From Paraburkholderia edwinii (lineage in GTDB: Bacteria; Pseudomonadota; Gammaproteobacteria; Burkholderiales; Burkholderiaceae): a DNA stretch of 64,000 nucleotides. Shown piece by piece: positions 35,758 through 44,242 of this stretch. Each line of letters opens with the position of its first letter. The stretch's first letter is position 1. Under the pieces are notes generated by a model. That model worked only from the letters and a program-made list of their open reading frames with translations, did no database searches and was not told where the DNA came from. The position numbers and the translations under genes were made by a program. The stretch is taken from contig NZ_CP080096.1 in NCBI RefSeq assembly GCF_019428685.1, positions 3,162,001 through 3,226,000 of the forward strand. Reading direction: 5' to 3'.

Positions 35758-37170
35758 TTACGCCCATTCAGCGTGGAAGCTGCCCGCCTTGTCGATGCGC
35801 TCGAACGTATGCGCGCCGAAGAAGTCGCGTTGCGCCTGCACGAGATTCGCCGGCAGCCGCTCGGAGCGATAGCCGTCGAAGTACGCGATCGCCGACGAGA
35901 ACGCCGGCACCGGCACGCCCGCCGCGATTGCCGCCGTCACGACATCGCGCAGCGCGCCCTGATAGTTCGCCGCGATATCGCGGAAGTACGGGTCGAGCAG
36001 CAGATTCGCCAACGCCTTGTCCTTCTTATAGGCATCGGTGATCTTCTGCAGGAAGCGCGCGCGGATGATGCACCCCGCCCGGAAAATCTTCGCGATCGTG
36101 CCGTAGTCGAGATCCCACTTGTACTCTTCGGACGCCGCGCGCAATTGCGCAAAGCCCTGTGCGTACGAAATCACCTTGCTGAAGTACAGCGCGCGGCGCA
36201 CCGCTTCGACAAACGCTTCGCGGTCGCTCGCAAACGGCTTCGTCTTCGGCCCTTCAAGCACCTTGCTCGCGGCGACGCGCTGGTCCTTCAGCGACGACAG
36301 CACGCGCGCAAATACAGCTTCGGTAATCAGCGGCAGCGGTGCGCCGAGATCGAGCGCATTCTGGCTCGTCCACTTGCCCGTGCCCTTTTGCGCGGCGCGA
36401 TCGAGAATGATGTCGACGAGGTCCTTTCCAGTCACGTCGTCCTTCTTGCTGAAGATCTTCGACGTGATTTCGATCAGATAGCTGTCGAGTTCGCCCTTGT
36501 TCCACTCGGTATAGACGCGGCCCAGTTCCTCGTTCGACAGCCCGAGCACCTGCTTGAGCACCGCGTAGCTCTCGGCGATCAGCTGCATATCGCCATATTC
36601 GATGCCGTTGTGCACCATTTTCACGAAGTGCCCCGCGCCGTCCGGTCCCATATACGCGACGCACGGCTCGCCGTCGTCAGGCGCCTTCGCGGCGATTTCG
36701 GTAAGGATCGGCGCCACGAGGTCGTACGCATCGCGCTGGCCGCCCGGCATGATCGACGGGCCTTTCAGTGCGCCTTCCTCGCCACCCGACACGCCCGTGC
36801 CGATGAAATGCAGCCCCGCTTTCGCGAGATCCTGATTGCGGCGGATCGTGTCGGTGAAATGCGTGTTGCCGCCGTCGATCAGAATGTCGCCTTTTTCAAG
36901 CAGCGGCTGCAGCGCGGCGATCGTTGCATCGGTCGGCGCGCCGGCCTTGACCATCAGCAGAATGCGGCGCGGTTTTTCAAGCGACGCGACAAATTCTTCC
37001 ATTGTGAAAGTCGGCACCAGCTTGCGGTCGGGAAACTCGGCGATCAGTTCGTCGGTTTTCTCGCGCGTCCGGTTGAACACGGAAACCGCGTGACCGCGGC
37101 TTTCGATGTTGAGCGCCAGATTGCGGCCCATGACCGCTAGCCCCACTACGCCGATTGCCTGTTTGCCCAT
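35758..37170 (-). CDS. gnd: 6-phosphogluconate dehydrogenase (decarboxylating)
   Basis: A 470-residue enzyme of the oxidative pentose phosphate pathway, converting 6-phosphogluconate and NADP to ribulose 5-phosphate and CO2. The N-terminal Rossmann motif is [15 protein letters not shown], and NRT (after strand 2) is typical of NADP use. [19 protein letters not shown] and the [13 protein letters not shown] catalytic region with Lys and His follow. The C-terminal helical domain ends with the SFHAEW tail. This is the long (about 470-residue) type. GGAGA precedes ATG 37170. It is monocistronic, with its own terminator. Confidence 0.97.
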   Translation of the reverse strand: MGKQAIGVVGLAVMGRNLALNIESRGHAVSVFNRTREKTDELIAEFPDRKLVPTFTMEEFVASLEKPRRILLMVKAGAPTDATIAALQPLLEKGDILIDGGNTHFTDTIRRNQDLAKAGLHFIGTGVSGGEEGALKGPSIMPGGQRDAYDLVAPILTEIAAKAPDDGEPCVAYMGPDGAGHFVKMVHNGIEYGDMQLIAESYAVLKQVLGLSNEELGRVYTEWNKGELDSYLIEITSKIFSKKDDVTGKDLVDIILDRAAQKGTGKWTSQNALDLGAPLPLITEAVFARVLSSLKDQRVAASKVLEGPKTKPFASDREAFVEAVRRALYFSKVISYAQGFAQLRAASEEYKWDLDYGTIAKIFRAGCIIRARFLQKITDAYKKDKALANLLLDPYFRDIAANYQGALRDVVTAAIAAGVPVPAFSSAIAYFDGYRSERLPANLVQAQRDFFGAHTFERIDKAGSFHAEWA

Positions 37171-37340
37171 GTGAGTTCTCCAGATTTCCGGGTGACGTCA
37201 AGCCGCACGAACCTGCGTTGCGCGAGGCGCGCGCGGCGTCAAGGATGAAAGAATAAAAGAAATGAACGAGCCATGCTCGGATTACCGCTTCCGGCACGGC
37301 GCACGCCACCCAGTGTGATGCGTGAGACTTGCGGCATGCA

Positions 37341-37973
37341 TCAGCGTTTGCGGAACACGAGGCTGAAGTTGTTCGCAGGCATCGCAATCGGCTCGTCGCA
37401 CGCGAACCCCGCCGTGTCGGCAAGCTGCACGACCGCCTCCATGTCGCGCACGCCCCATGCCGGGTTGCGAGCCTTCAGGTGCTGATCGAAGGCTTCGTTG
37501 GACGGTGACGTATGCGCGCCGTTGCGCCGGTATGGGCCGTACAGGAACAGCACCGCACCGCGCTCGCCGAGCACCCGCGATGCGCCGTCGATCAAGCCTT
37601 CGGTGGCCGCCCACGGCGAGATATGGATCATGTTGAGGCAGAGCATGGCTTGCGCCGCTTCGATGCCCCATGGCGTGCGGCAAACGTCGAGATCGAGCGG
37701 CGGCCGGATATTCGTCAGACCGCTCAGCGTCGTCCATGCCTCGATCGATGCGCGCGCACCGGGGTCCGCGTCGCTCGGCTGCCAGTCGAGATCGGGAAAC
37801 GCCGCGGCGAAGTGAATCGCATGCTGGCCTGTGCCGCTTGCGATTTCGAGCACAGTGCCGCGTGACGGCAACACCGTGCGCAGCACGGCGAGAATCGCAT
37901 CGCGATTGCGCTCGGCCGACGGCGAGTGCTCGCGTAAGTCGGCAGTGCGGTGGGTCGAATCGGTGGACGTCAT
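37341..37973 (-). CDS. DUF938-family SAM-dependent methyltransferase
   Basis: A 210-residue class I methyltransferase-fold protein. The SAM motif I is VLEIASGTGQHAIHFA, the acidic end of strand 2 is WQPSDAD, and LNMIHISPWAATEGLI is the DUF938-specific stretch. The C-terminal NFSLVFRKR matches the family end. The methyl acceptor is unknown. ATG 37973 is chosen because the upstream extension is Arg-rich and unlike the family. It lies 35 bases after the PPOX gene on the same strand and is probably co-transcribed with it. Confidence 0.87.
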   Translation of the reverse strand: MTSTDSTHRTADLREHSPSAERNRDAILAVLRTVLPSRGTVLEIASGTGQHAIHFAAAFPDLDWQPSDADPGARASIEAWTTLSGLTNIRPPLDLDVCRTPWGIEAAQAMLCLNMIHISPWAATEGLIDGASRVLGERGAVLFLYGPYRRNGAHTSPSNEAFDQHLKARNPAWGVRDMEAVVQLADTAGFACDEPIAMPANNFSLVFRKR

Positions 37974-38008
37974 GGCGGTCTTGCCCGGGAAGGTTCGTTC
38001 GGTAAGGA

Positions 38009-38620
38009 TCAGTAAAGGCTCGTGCGCAGTCTTTCCACGAGATCGAGATCGTAGGCCTCTGCGTCGAACGACGGGCCGTTCAGCCGGCGATGGATCTCGC
38101 CTGCGCTCGGCAGCCGCGAACGCTCGACATGGCGCGACGGATCCCACAGTTTCGAACGCACGAGCGCCTTCGAGCAGTGATAGTAGACCGCGTCGATATC
38201 GACGATCAGCACGGTGCGAGGCCGTTTGCCGTTCACCGCAAAGCTGTCGAGCAGTTCGTCATCGACGCTGATGCGCGCACGGCCGTTCACGCGCAGCGTC
38301 TCGCCGACGCCCGGCACGATAAACAGCAAGCCGACCTGCGGATTCGCGACGATATTGCGCAGGCTGTCGATGCGGTTATTGCCGACGCGGTCCGGAATCG
38401 CCAGCGTGTGTTCGTCGACGATGCGCACGAAGCCTGGTGCATCGCCGCGCGGCGAACAGTCGAGCCCTTCGGGGCCGCTCGTGGCGACCATGACGAGCGG
38501 CGCGTACTCGATAAACGCGCGATAGTCTTCGTTGACGAACGTGATTTCCTTGCGCACCGAGCGTTCGTGCGGCGCGCCGTAAATTGCTTCGAGGGCTTCG
38601 AGCGTTGTCAGCGTCGACAT
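38009..38620 (-). CDS. PPOX-class FMN-dependent flavoprotein (MSMEG_1061-like)
   Basis: A 203-residue protein of the pyridoxamine-5'-phosphate-oxidase-like split-barrel fold. ATSGPEGLDCSPRGDAPGFVRI is the strand-turn-strand FMN region, followed by IPDRVGNNRIDSLRNI and VGLLFIVPGVGETLRVNGRA, the pattern of the MSMEG_1061 subfamily. The substrate is unknown; relatives bind FMN or F420 and reduce small molecules. GGGAG precedes ATG 38620. It sits between the sirtuin and methyltransferase genes on the minus strand. Confidence 0.85.
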   Translation of the reverse strand: MSTLTTLEALEAIYGAPHERSVRKEITFVNEDYRAFIEYAPLVMVATSGPEGLDCSPRGDAPGFVRIVDEHTLAIPDRVGNNRIDSLRNIVANPQVGLLFIVPGVGETLRVNGRARISVDDELLDSFAVNGKRPRTVLIVDIDAVYYHCSKALVRSKLWDPSRHVERSRLPSAGEIHRRLNGPSFDAEAYDLDLVERLRTSLY

Positions 38621-38722
38621 TGTGTTGTCTCCCGGGTGTGCGTCATTCGCGTTGCGTCGTTTGTGCGGCGTCGTTTATGCGGTGTCGTCCGTGTTGCCTC
38701 ATTACGCAAAGGTCGCGGCATT

Positions 38723-39580
38723 TCAATCGATCGCGAGCCGCGCCGCCAGCGCGATCAACGTTTCGGCGCACGGCGCCGTGATTTTCAGCGACAGCAACGG
38801 GTCCGCGCGCGTGAGCCCGAGATTGATCGCGGCGATCGGCTTGCCCTTCTGCTGCGCCCACACGCAAAAGCGATAACCCGAATACACCATCAACGACGAT
38901 CCGACGACGAGCACCGCATCCGATTCATCGAGCGCGCGCGCCGCCGCATCGACGCGCTCGCGCGGCACGCTTTCGCCGAAGAACACCACCGACGGTTTCA
39001 GTAACCCGCCGCAATGCGTGCAGGCCGGCACGCGAAACGTATCGAGCGCGTGCCATTCGAGATGCGCGTCGCCATCCGCGGCGGGTTCCGCTTCCGCTTC
39101 GAGCAGCGCGGGGTTTTCCGCTTCGAGTATTTGTTGAATCGATGCGCGCGTATGCTGCGTACCGCAATCGAGACACGTCACCGCGCCGATACTGCCGTGC
39201 AGTTCGATCACATTCGTACTGCCGGCGCGTTGATGCAAACCGTCGACGTTTTGCGTCACGAGCGCCGTGATATGCCCGGCCGCTTCGAGCCGCGCGAGCG
39301 CATGGTGCGCGGCGTTCGGCTGCGCCTCGCCGACCACCGGCCAGCCGACCATGCTGCGCGCCCAATAACGGCGCCGCGACGCATCAGCGCCGAGAAACTC
39401 CTGCAGCGTGATCGGCGGCGAGCGCTTCCATTGACCGTTTTCGTCGCGATAGCCGGGAATGCCGGAATCGGTGCTGATGCCGGCGCCTGTCAAGACGAAC
39501 AGGCGCGGATAGCGCGCGACGAAGTCGTGCAGCGCATGGAGGGTGTCAGGTTCGATCGGCGGGGCGGCAAGTTCTGTCAT
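38723..39580 (-). CDS. cobB: NAD-dependent protein deacylase (sirtuin, SIRT4-like)
   Basis: A 285-residue sirtuin. GAGISTDSGIPGYRD (32-46) and QNVDGLH (110-116) bind NAD, and His128 in IELHG is the catalytic base. The zinc is held by Cys136, Cys139, Cys187 and Cys190. The form GIPGYRDENGQW resembles the class II (SIRT4) branch rather than E. coli CobB, so lipoamidase or other deacylase activity is as likely as deacetylation. ATG 39580 is set by the family N-terminus. The 48-residue gap between the Cys pairs is longer than usual and Ala/Glu-rich. Confidence 0.93.
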   Translation of the reverse strand: MTELAAPPIEPDTLHALHDFVARYPRLFVLTGAGISTDSGIPGYRDENGQWKRSPPITLQEFLGADASRRRYWARSMVGWPVVGEAQPNAAHHALARLEAAGHITALVTQNVDGLHQRAGSTNVIELHGSIGAVTCLDCGTQHTRASIQQILEAENPALLEAEAEPAADGDAHLEWHALDTFRVPACTHCGGLLKPSVVFFGESVPRERVDAAARALDESDAVLVVGSSLMVYSGYRFCVWAQQKGKPIAAINLGLTRADPLLSLKITAPCAETLIALAARLAID

Positions 39581-39713
39581 AAAGCGCGGCTGCAAGGCAA
39601 TACGCGAGCGAAGCTTGAACAAGGCATGAGCGAGATGCGGGCAAAGCGCGGCGTTCGTTCGAACCGCATTAACCGAGCCTGCAAACGCTATAGCAAACGC
39701 TTTCGCATACGCG

Positions 39714-39950
39714 CTATCGCGCACGCGGGCCATGCCGCTTTTCCCACGCGGCGAGCGCGGCGTGATAGCGCTCCAGCGCCTCATTGTACAGATCGAACAC
39801 ACAGGGGTCGCAGCCGCTGCGGCAGCAGTCGTCCGCAGATGGACGTACGGGCGGTTCGGGCCGCGGATCGTCGTCGCGCACCGTCGGTGTGGTCTGGCGT
39901 CGCGACCTGCTCGCTCCGGCATTCACCCTTGCACCCACCGTCGGCGTCAC
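39714..39950 (-). CDS. oxidoreductase-like domain protein (PF09791 type), Cys-rich
   Basis: A protein of about 78 residues. Its C-terminal half, [21 protein letters not shown], is the hallmark of the oxidoreductase-like domain, with four clustered cysteines that probably bind metal. The N-terminal half is Arg/Pro-rich and disordered. The chosen start, GTG 39950, overlaps the stop of the upstream SDR gene as GTGA; a second GTG (39926) is also possible. Role unknown; eukaryotic relatives are mitochondrial. The gene is easily overlooked because it lies inside the frame of a longer false ORF. Confidence 0.75.
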   Translation of the reverse strand: MTPTVGARVNAGASRSRRQTTPTVRDDDPRPEPPVRPSADDCCRSGCDPCVFDLYNEALERYHAALAAWEKRHGPRAR

Positions 39951-40780
39951 CCGCGGCCGACAAACGGCATCTTGCTTGCCATGATCGTCATGAACTGCAC
40001 ATTCGCCGACAGCGGCAATTCGGTCATATGCAGCACCGCGTCGGCGACATGCTCGACATCCATCAGCGGCTCGATCGCCGTCTGCCCGTTCGCTTGCGGC
40101 ACGCCTTTCGCCATGCGCGCGGCCATCTCGGTTGCCGCATTGCCGATATCGATCTGCCCGCACACGATGTCGTACGGACGCCCGTCGAGCGAGACAGACT
40201 TCGTCAGTCCGGTGATTGCGTGCTTCGTCGCCGTATAGGCGATGCTGTATGGACGCGGCGCGTGCGCGGAAATCGAGCCGTTGTTGATGATGCGCCCGCC
40301 GCGCGGCATCTGCGCTTTCATCATCGCGAAGGCGGCGCGTGTGCAGAGGAACACGCCCGTGAGATTCGTATCGACGACCGCGCGCCAGTCTTCGATCGAA
40401 AGCGCGTCGATTTCGACCGGCGGCGCACCGCGTCCCGCGTTGTTGAACAGCACGTCGAGCCGCCCGTAGCGCCCGCGGATCGCATCGAACAGCGCGGCGA
40501 CGCCGTCCGTATCGGCGACGTCGCACGCGTGCGCATACGCATCGAAGCCGCTGGCGAGCGCCTCGGCCGCGAGTTCGTCGAGCGGCTGTTGCCGGCGGCC
40601 CGTCAGCACGACGCTATAGCCGTTTTCGAGCAGCTTGCGCGCCGTTGCGCGGCCGATGCCGCTGCCCGCGCCGGTGACGAGCGCGACCTTGCCGACCGAG
40701 GTTTGCCGGGTTCGCGGCGCATCCTGCGCGCCGAATGCCATCTGTGCTTCGCGGACATCGTCCGCGCTATGTTCAGCCAC
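39947..40780 (-). CDS. short-chain dehydrogenase/reductase
   Basis: A 277-residue classical SDR with an N-terminal extension of about 28 residues. It has TGAGSGIG (36-43), NNAG (113-116) and Tyr182/Lys186 (YTATK), with Ser169 or Ser171 as the third residue. Arg62-Arg63 after the second strand favours NADP. The C-terminal segment [22 protein letters not shown] is typical of YdfG-like enzymes acting on 3-hydroxy acids or amino acids. It heads a minus-strand run with the PF09791 gene, sirtuin, PPOX and methyltransferase. Substrate unknown. Confidence 0.88.
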   Translation of the reverse strand: MAEHSADDVREAQMAFGAQDAPRTRQTSVGKVALVTGAGSGIGRATARKLLENGYSVVLTGRRQQPLDELAAEALASGFDAYAHACDVADTDGVAALFDAIRGRYGRLDVLFNNAGRGAPPVEIDALSIEDWRAVVDTNLTGVFLCTRAAFAMMKAQMPRGGRIINNGSISAHAPRPYSIAYTATKHAITGLTKSVSLDGRPYDIVCGQIDIGNAATEMAARMAKGVPQANGQTAIEPLMDVEHVADAVLHMTELPLSANVQFMTIMASKMPFVGRG

Positions 40781-41191
40781 TGTGCCCTCCTTCGATTGAG
40801 CAAGCGCTGCTCGACTGATGCATGGATCGTGCGCGCCATGCCATGACGCTGTTCAATGACGCAGCTTCATGGCGCAGCCTCGCGCACGGCCTTGCCGCAA
40901 TGCATGCGTGGGATTTGCGCGAAAAACGCATCGCGCATGCTAGCGCCGCCGGTGTGCGGCGCGATGACCACATACCGGCGGCGTTGACGAGGCACATGAT
41001 GACTGATTCGCACGCACCGCGCAGTCTCGCCGGCAACGCATAGAGAAGCATGCGTGGCACCACGCGCGCCGCGGTGCCACGCAATCACGGCAACTGCCGC
41101 AACTGCGCGACAACCCTGCATGACAACCTTTATGGCAACTGCGAGTGTCCGCCCACGGCAAGCGTGCCGCTACCACGCGGCTACCGCACGA
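40781..41191. other. 411-base intergenic region without a recognisable gene
   Basis: GC-rich sequence with open frames on both strands, none with protein-like composition, a ribosome site or a recognisable family. It contains short scattered repeats of GCAACTGC-like units near 41085-41135. I see no confident promoter or terminator. Confidence 0.4.
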
Positions 41192-41443
41192 CTACATGCG
41201 TTTGCGGATCAACCCGTAAATAACGAGCAGCACGATCGCGCCGATCACCGATGCGATCCATCCCGCACCCTGCCCCGGCTCATACCACCCGGCGGCGCGC
41301 CCGATATAGCCCGCGATCAACGAGCCGGCGATGCCGAGGATGATCGTCATGATGAGGCCCATCTTGTCGTCGCCGGGTTTGATCGCGCGCGCGATCAGGC
41401 CGACGATCAAACCGACGATCAACGTCCCGATGAATGAAAGCAT
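41192..41443 (-). CDS. GlsB/YeaQ/YmgE-family stress-response membrane protein
   Basis: An 83-residue protein with three transmembrane segments and Gly-rich helices (IGTLIVGLIVGLIARAIKPG ... LGIAGSLIAGYIGRAAGW ... VIGAIVLLVIYGLIRKRM), the exact pattern of the transglycosylase-associated/GlsB family (PF04226). Members respond to general or acid stress; their biochemical role is unclear. A GGAGGTGC six bases ahead marks ATG 41443. It lies about 110 bases downstream of the DUF2252 gene. Confidence 0.93.
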   Translation of the reverse strand: MLSFIGTLIVGLIVGLIARAIKPGDDKMGLIMTIILGIAGSLIAGYIGRAAGWYEPGQGAGWIASVIGAIVLLVIYGLIRKRM

Positions 41444-41553
41444 ATGCACCTCCCTCTTTAGTAAAGCCACGCGTCGTGGCCAAATGGCACAGCGTGCCGT
41501 GAAACTACCGGTGCGCCGGTGCGCCGGTTCGCGCGTCCGCATACCGAACAAAT

Positions 41554-42963
41554 CTATCTGCGGAAATCGGCGGCAAAATCTGCGTCGGTGCGTGCTTCGA
41601 GCGCGCCGCTGCGGCACGCCTTTACGAACGCATCGTAGTCGCGCTCGACCTGGTCCGCATAGGCAGAAGCGTACTGGGCCAACGCCTCGGCGAACTGATC
41701 GTTGCGTCCGATATAAGCGGCAATCTCAAGCGCCTTGCCGCTCGCTTTCGCGTGCGCCCGCGCGAGCGCCCAGCCGCACAGGCGCGCATAACCGTTGAGC
41801 AATTCGGTGTCGACGTGCTCGATATTCGGCGACAGCTTCATGTCGAGCACTTGCCGCACGTAGAACGGACGCTCGCCGGGCCCCGTGGTCCAGCCCAGAA
41901 AAATGTCGCTGGACGCCTGCAGCATCTGCTGCCCGCGCACGACGCGCTCGCCTTCGTGGCGCGGCTCCTTCGATTTGAAGTAGCGCGCGACGGCCGATGG
42001 CTGCGCTTCCTTCAATTGCAGAAACAGCGGCTTTTCCGTGGCATCGGTGGCCAGCAGCATGAGGCAACGCGTCCCGACGCTGCTGACGCCGACCACCTTG
42101 AACGCGAGATCCTGAATCGCGAACCGGTCGAGCAGCGAGCGCCGGTCGGGCGGCACCGTCTGCAGATAGTCGGCGAGCATGCCGTCGATCAGCGTATGCC
42201 AGTCGTCGATACCGAACCAGTCGTCGCCGGGTGTGAATAGCGTGTTCGCGTCGTCCAGATGAAACAACACGGGCGGCATATCGCGCATCACGAAGCGGCC
42301 GTCGACGCGCTCCGCGATCTTGTCCAGCATGGCTTCCGGCGTATGCGTCACGGCCTTTTCCATGCCGCGGCGAATCCGGCGGCGCGCTTCGGGCGTCATC
42401 GCCGCTTCGATCATCCGGTCGAACGTGATGCGCTCATACCAGAGTTCGAGCACGCCGGACTGCGCGTATTGCGCCATGCGGTCGCGGTACTGGAGCACGG
42501 CCGACACCGCCGTATCGTGCGCGGCGCCGCGGCTGAGACCGAGCTGCCGCGCAGCGACGGTAAAGCTCGCGACGAGGCGCTTCAGATCCCATTCGAACGG
42601 GCCGTGCGCGGTTTCGTCGAAATCGTCGACGTCGAAAATCAGTTGACGCTCGGGTGTCGCGAAGCCGCCGAAGTTCAGCAGGTGGCTATCGCCGCAGATG
42701 GGCTGCACGAGCGAGGTATGCGGCAGCTGGCCCAGATCGTGCGACTGCAGAATTGCGCTGCCGCGTAAAAAGGCGAGCGGCGAAGCGGCCATGCGGCCGT
42801 AGCGCAGCGGAATCAGCCGCTCGATGCGGCCGGCGCTGCTTTGCCGCAGCAGTTCGATCGGGTCGCGGCGGATCTCGCCGACCGCGCGATGACTCGAGCG
42901 TTTCGACTGCTCGCGTGCGGCCCGGCCAGCGGCTTCCCGTTCCGCGATGGTGCTGCCCTTCAT
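41554..42963 (-). CDS. DUF2252 family protein
   Basis: A 469-residue cytosolic protein matching DUF2252. The N-terminal RYGRMAASPLAFLRGSA is followed by ICGDSHLLNFGGF and FDVDDFDETAHGPFEWDLKRL, the family blocks that resemble the catalytic loop (HGDxxxxN) and DFG-like segment of aminoglycoside-phosphotransferase-type kinases. It may therefore phosphorylate or bind a small molecule, which is unproven. GGAGAGG precedes ATG 42963. The first 35 residues are Arg/Lys-rich. Confidence 0.9.
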   Translation of the reverse strand: MKGSTIAEREAAGRAAREQSKRSSHRAVGEIRRDPIELLRQSSAGRIERLIPLRYGRMAASPLAFLRGSAILQSHDLGQLPHTSLVQPICGDSHLLNFGGFATPERQLIFDVDDFDETAHGPFEWDLKRLVASFTVAARQLGLSRGAAHDTAVSAVLQYRDRMAQYAQSGVLELWYERITFDRMIEAAMTPEARRRIRRGMEKAVTHTPEAMLDKIAERVDGRFVMRDMPPVLFHLDDANTLFTPGDDWFGIDDWHTLIDGMLADYLQTVPPDRRSLLDRFAIQDLAFKVVGVSSVGTRCLMLLATDATEKPLFLQLKEAQPSAVARYFKSKEPRHEGERVVRGQQMLQASSDIFLGWTTGPGERPFYVRQVLDMKLSPNIEHVDTELLNGYARLCGWALARAHAKASGKALEIAAYIGRNDQFAEALAQYASAYADQVERDYDAFVKACRSGALEARTDADFAADFRR

Positions 42964-43179
42964 GCGCCTCTCCGTTCTTGTTGATCGACGTGCCGCGGAT
43001 AGCCATTGAATTCAGCCTGTCGAATTCTAGCAACAATCATTGCGATGTCAGCGTTGGCTAACCATCTTTGACAAACCTGAGCTCGCCCTGCGCGGGCACG
43101 CTGTGCAGTACGATGCAAAAGCGATAGCCGGTCGCCGGGGCACCACCAGGCATCACCAGGACCGAGGGAGCAGTGCAAC

Positions 43180-44103
43180 ATGTCGATCGAAGTGGGTACC
43201 GCGTCGTGGACGGACGCCACGCTGATCAAGTCCGGCAAGTTCTATCCGAAGGGCTGCACGAGCGCGGAGGCGCGCTTGCGCTTTTACGCCGACCGTTTCC
43301 CGATGGTCGAGGTCGACGCGTCGTACTACGCGATGCCGAGCCCGGCCAATAGCGCGCTGTGGGCGCAGCGCACGCCACCGGGCTTCACGTTCAACATGAA
43401 GGCATTCCGGCTCTTTACCGGGCACCAGACGGAGCCGAAATTCTTCCCGCCCGATATCCAGCAGGCGCTGCCGCAAACGGGCAAAAAGAACCTGTATTAC
43501 CGGGACATTCCGCCCGACATCATTAACGAGCTATGGGCGCGTTTTTTTGAAGCGCTCGAACCGTTGCGCACGGCCGGCAAGCTCGGCGCGGTGCTGTTCC
43601 AGTTCGCGCCGTGGATCACCACCGCGTCGCGCGACAAGGCGCACGTCGCGCATTGCGCGCAGCGTATGGCACCTTATCTGACCGCATTCGAATTTCGCAA
43701 CGCAAGCTGGTTCGACGACCGCCACCGCGCGTCGACGCTCGCGTTCGAACGCGAGCACGGGCTCGTGCACGTGGTGATGGATGCGCCCGACGTGGCGACG
43801 CGCGCGCATACGGTCTGGGAAGCGACGTCGCCGCGTCTCGCGATCGTGCGATTGCATGGCCGCAATGCGGAGACCTGGTCGGGCAGCACGACTGCGTCCG
43901 GACGCTTCAATTACGACTACAGCGATGAAGAGCTCGAAGAGCTGGTCATTCCGATTCGCGAGATCGCGCGCCGGGTAGACCGGACCGATGTCGTGTTCAA
44001 CAACTGCTTCGAAGACTCGGCGCAGCGCAACGGGCTGACGATGATGAGGCTGCTCGGGCAGCGCTATGCGGGGTCTTCCGGGGAAGGATTCGAGTTTGGG
44101 TGA
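43180..44103 (+). CDS. DUF72 family TIM-barrel protein (copy 1)
   Basis: A 307-residue protein of the DUF72/YecE family. VGTASWTDATLIKSGKFYP is the first barrel strand, MVEVDASYYAMP the second, and FTFNMKAFRLFTGH the third. The family adopts a TIM barrel resembling endonuclease IV, but no activity is established. It is divergent from the DUF2252 gene. A second, shorter-motif paralogue lies at 49710. GAGGGAGCAG precedes ATG 43180. Confidence 0.9.
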   Translation: MSIEVGTASWTDATLIKSGKFYPKGCTSAEARLRFYADRFPMVEVDASYYAMPSPANSALWAQRTPPGFTFNMKAFRLFTGHQTEPKFFPPDIQQALPQTGKKNLYYRDIPPDIINELWARFFEALEPLRTAGKLGAVLFQFAPWITTASRDKAHVAHCAQRMAPYLTAFEFRNASWFDDRHRASTLAFEREHGLVHVVMDAPDVATRAHTVWEATSPRLAIVRLHGRNAETWSGSTTASGRFNYDYSDEELEELVIPIREIARRVDRTDVVFNNCFEDSAQRNGLTMMRLLGQRYAGSSGEGFEFG

Positions 44104-44242
44104 GCGAGAGCGTCGCTCCGTGATGCGCTTATAGCAGGCGCCGCAGTCCGGCTCCGGGCTGCCGGATCATCGGGCGCGCTCACACTGCTTTGTGTCACGG
44201 CGCGCGCACGGCGACACAAATCGACCGCGACCAGGGCGCACG

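Noticed and set aside
40822..41121. Overlapping small frames on both strands between the SDR and GlsB-like genes
   Set aside because: Neither strand has a ribosome site, protein-like composition or a recognisable family.
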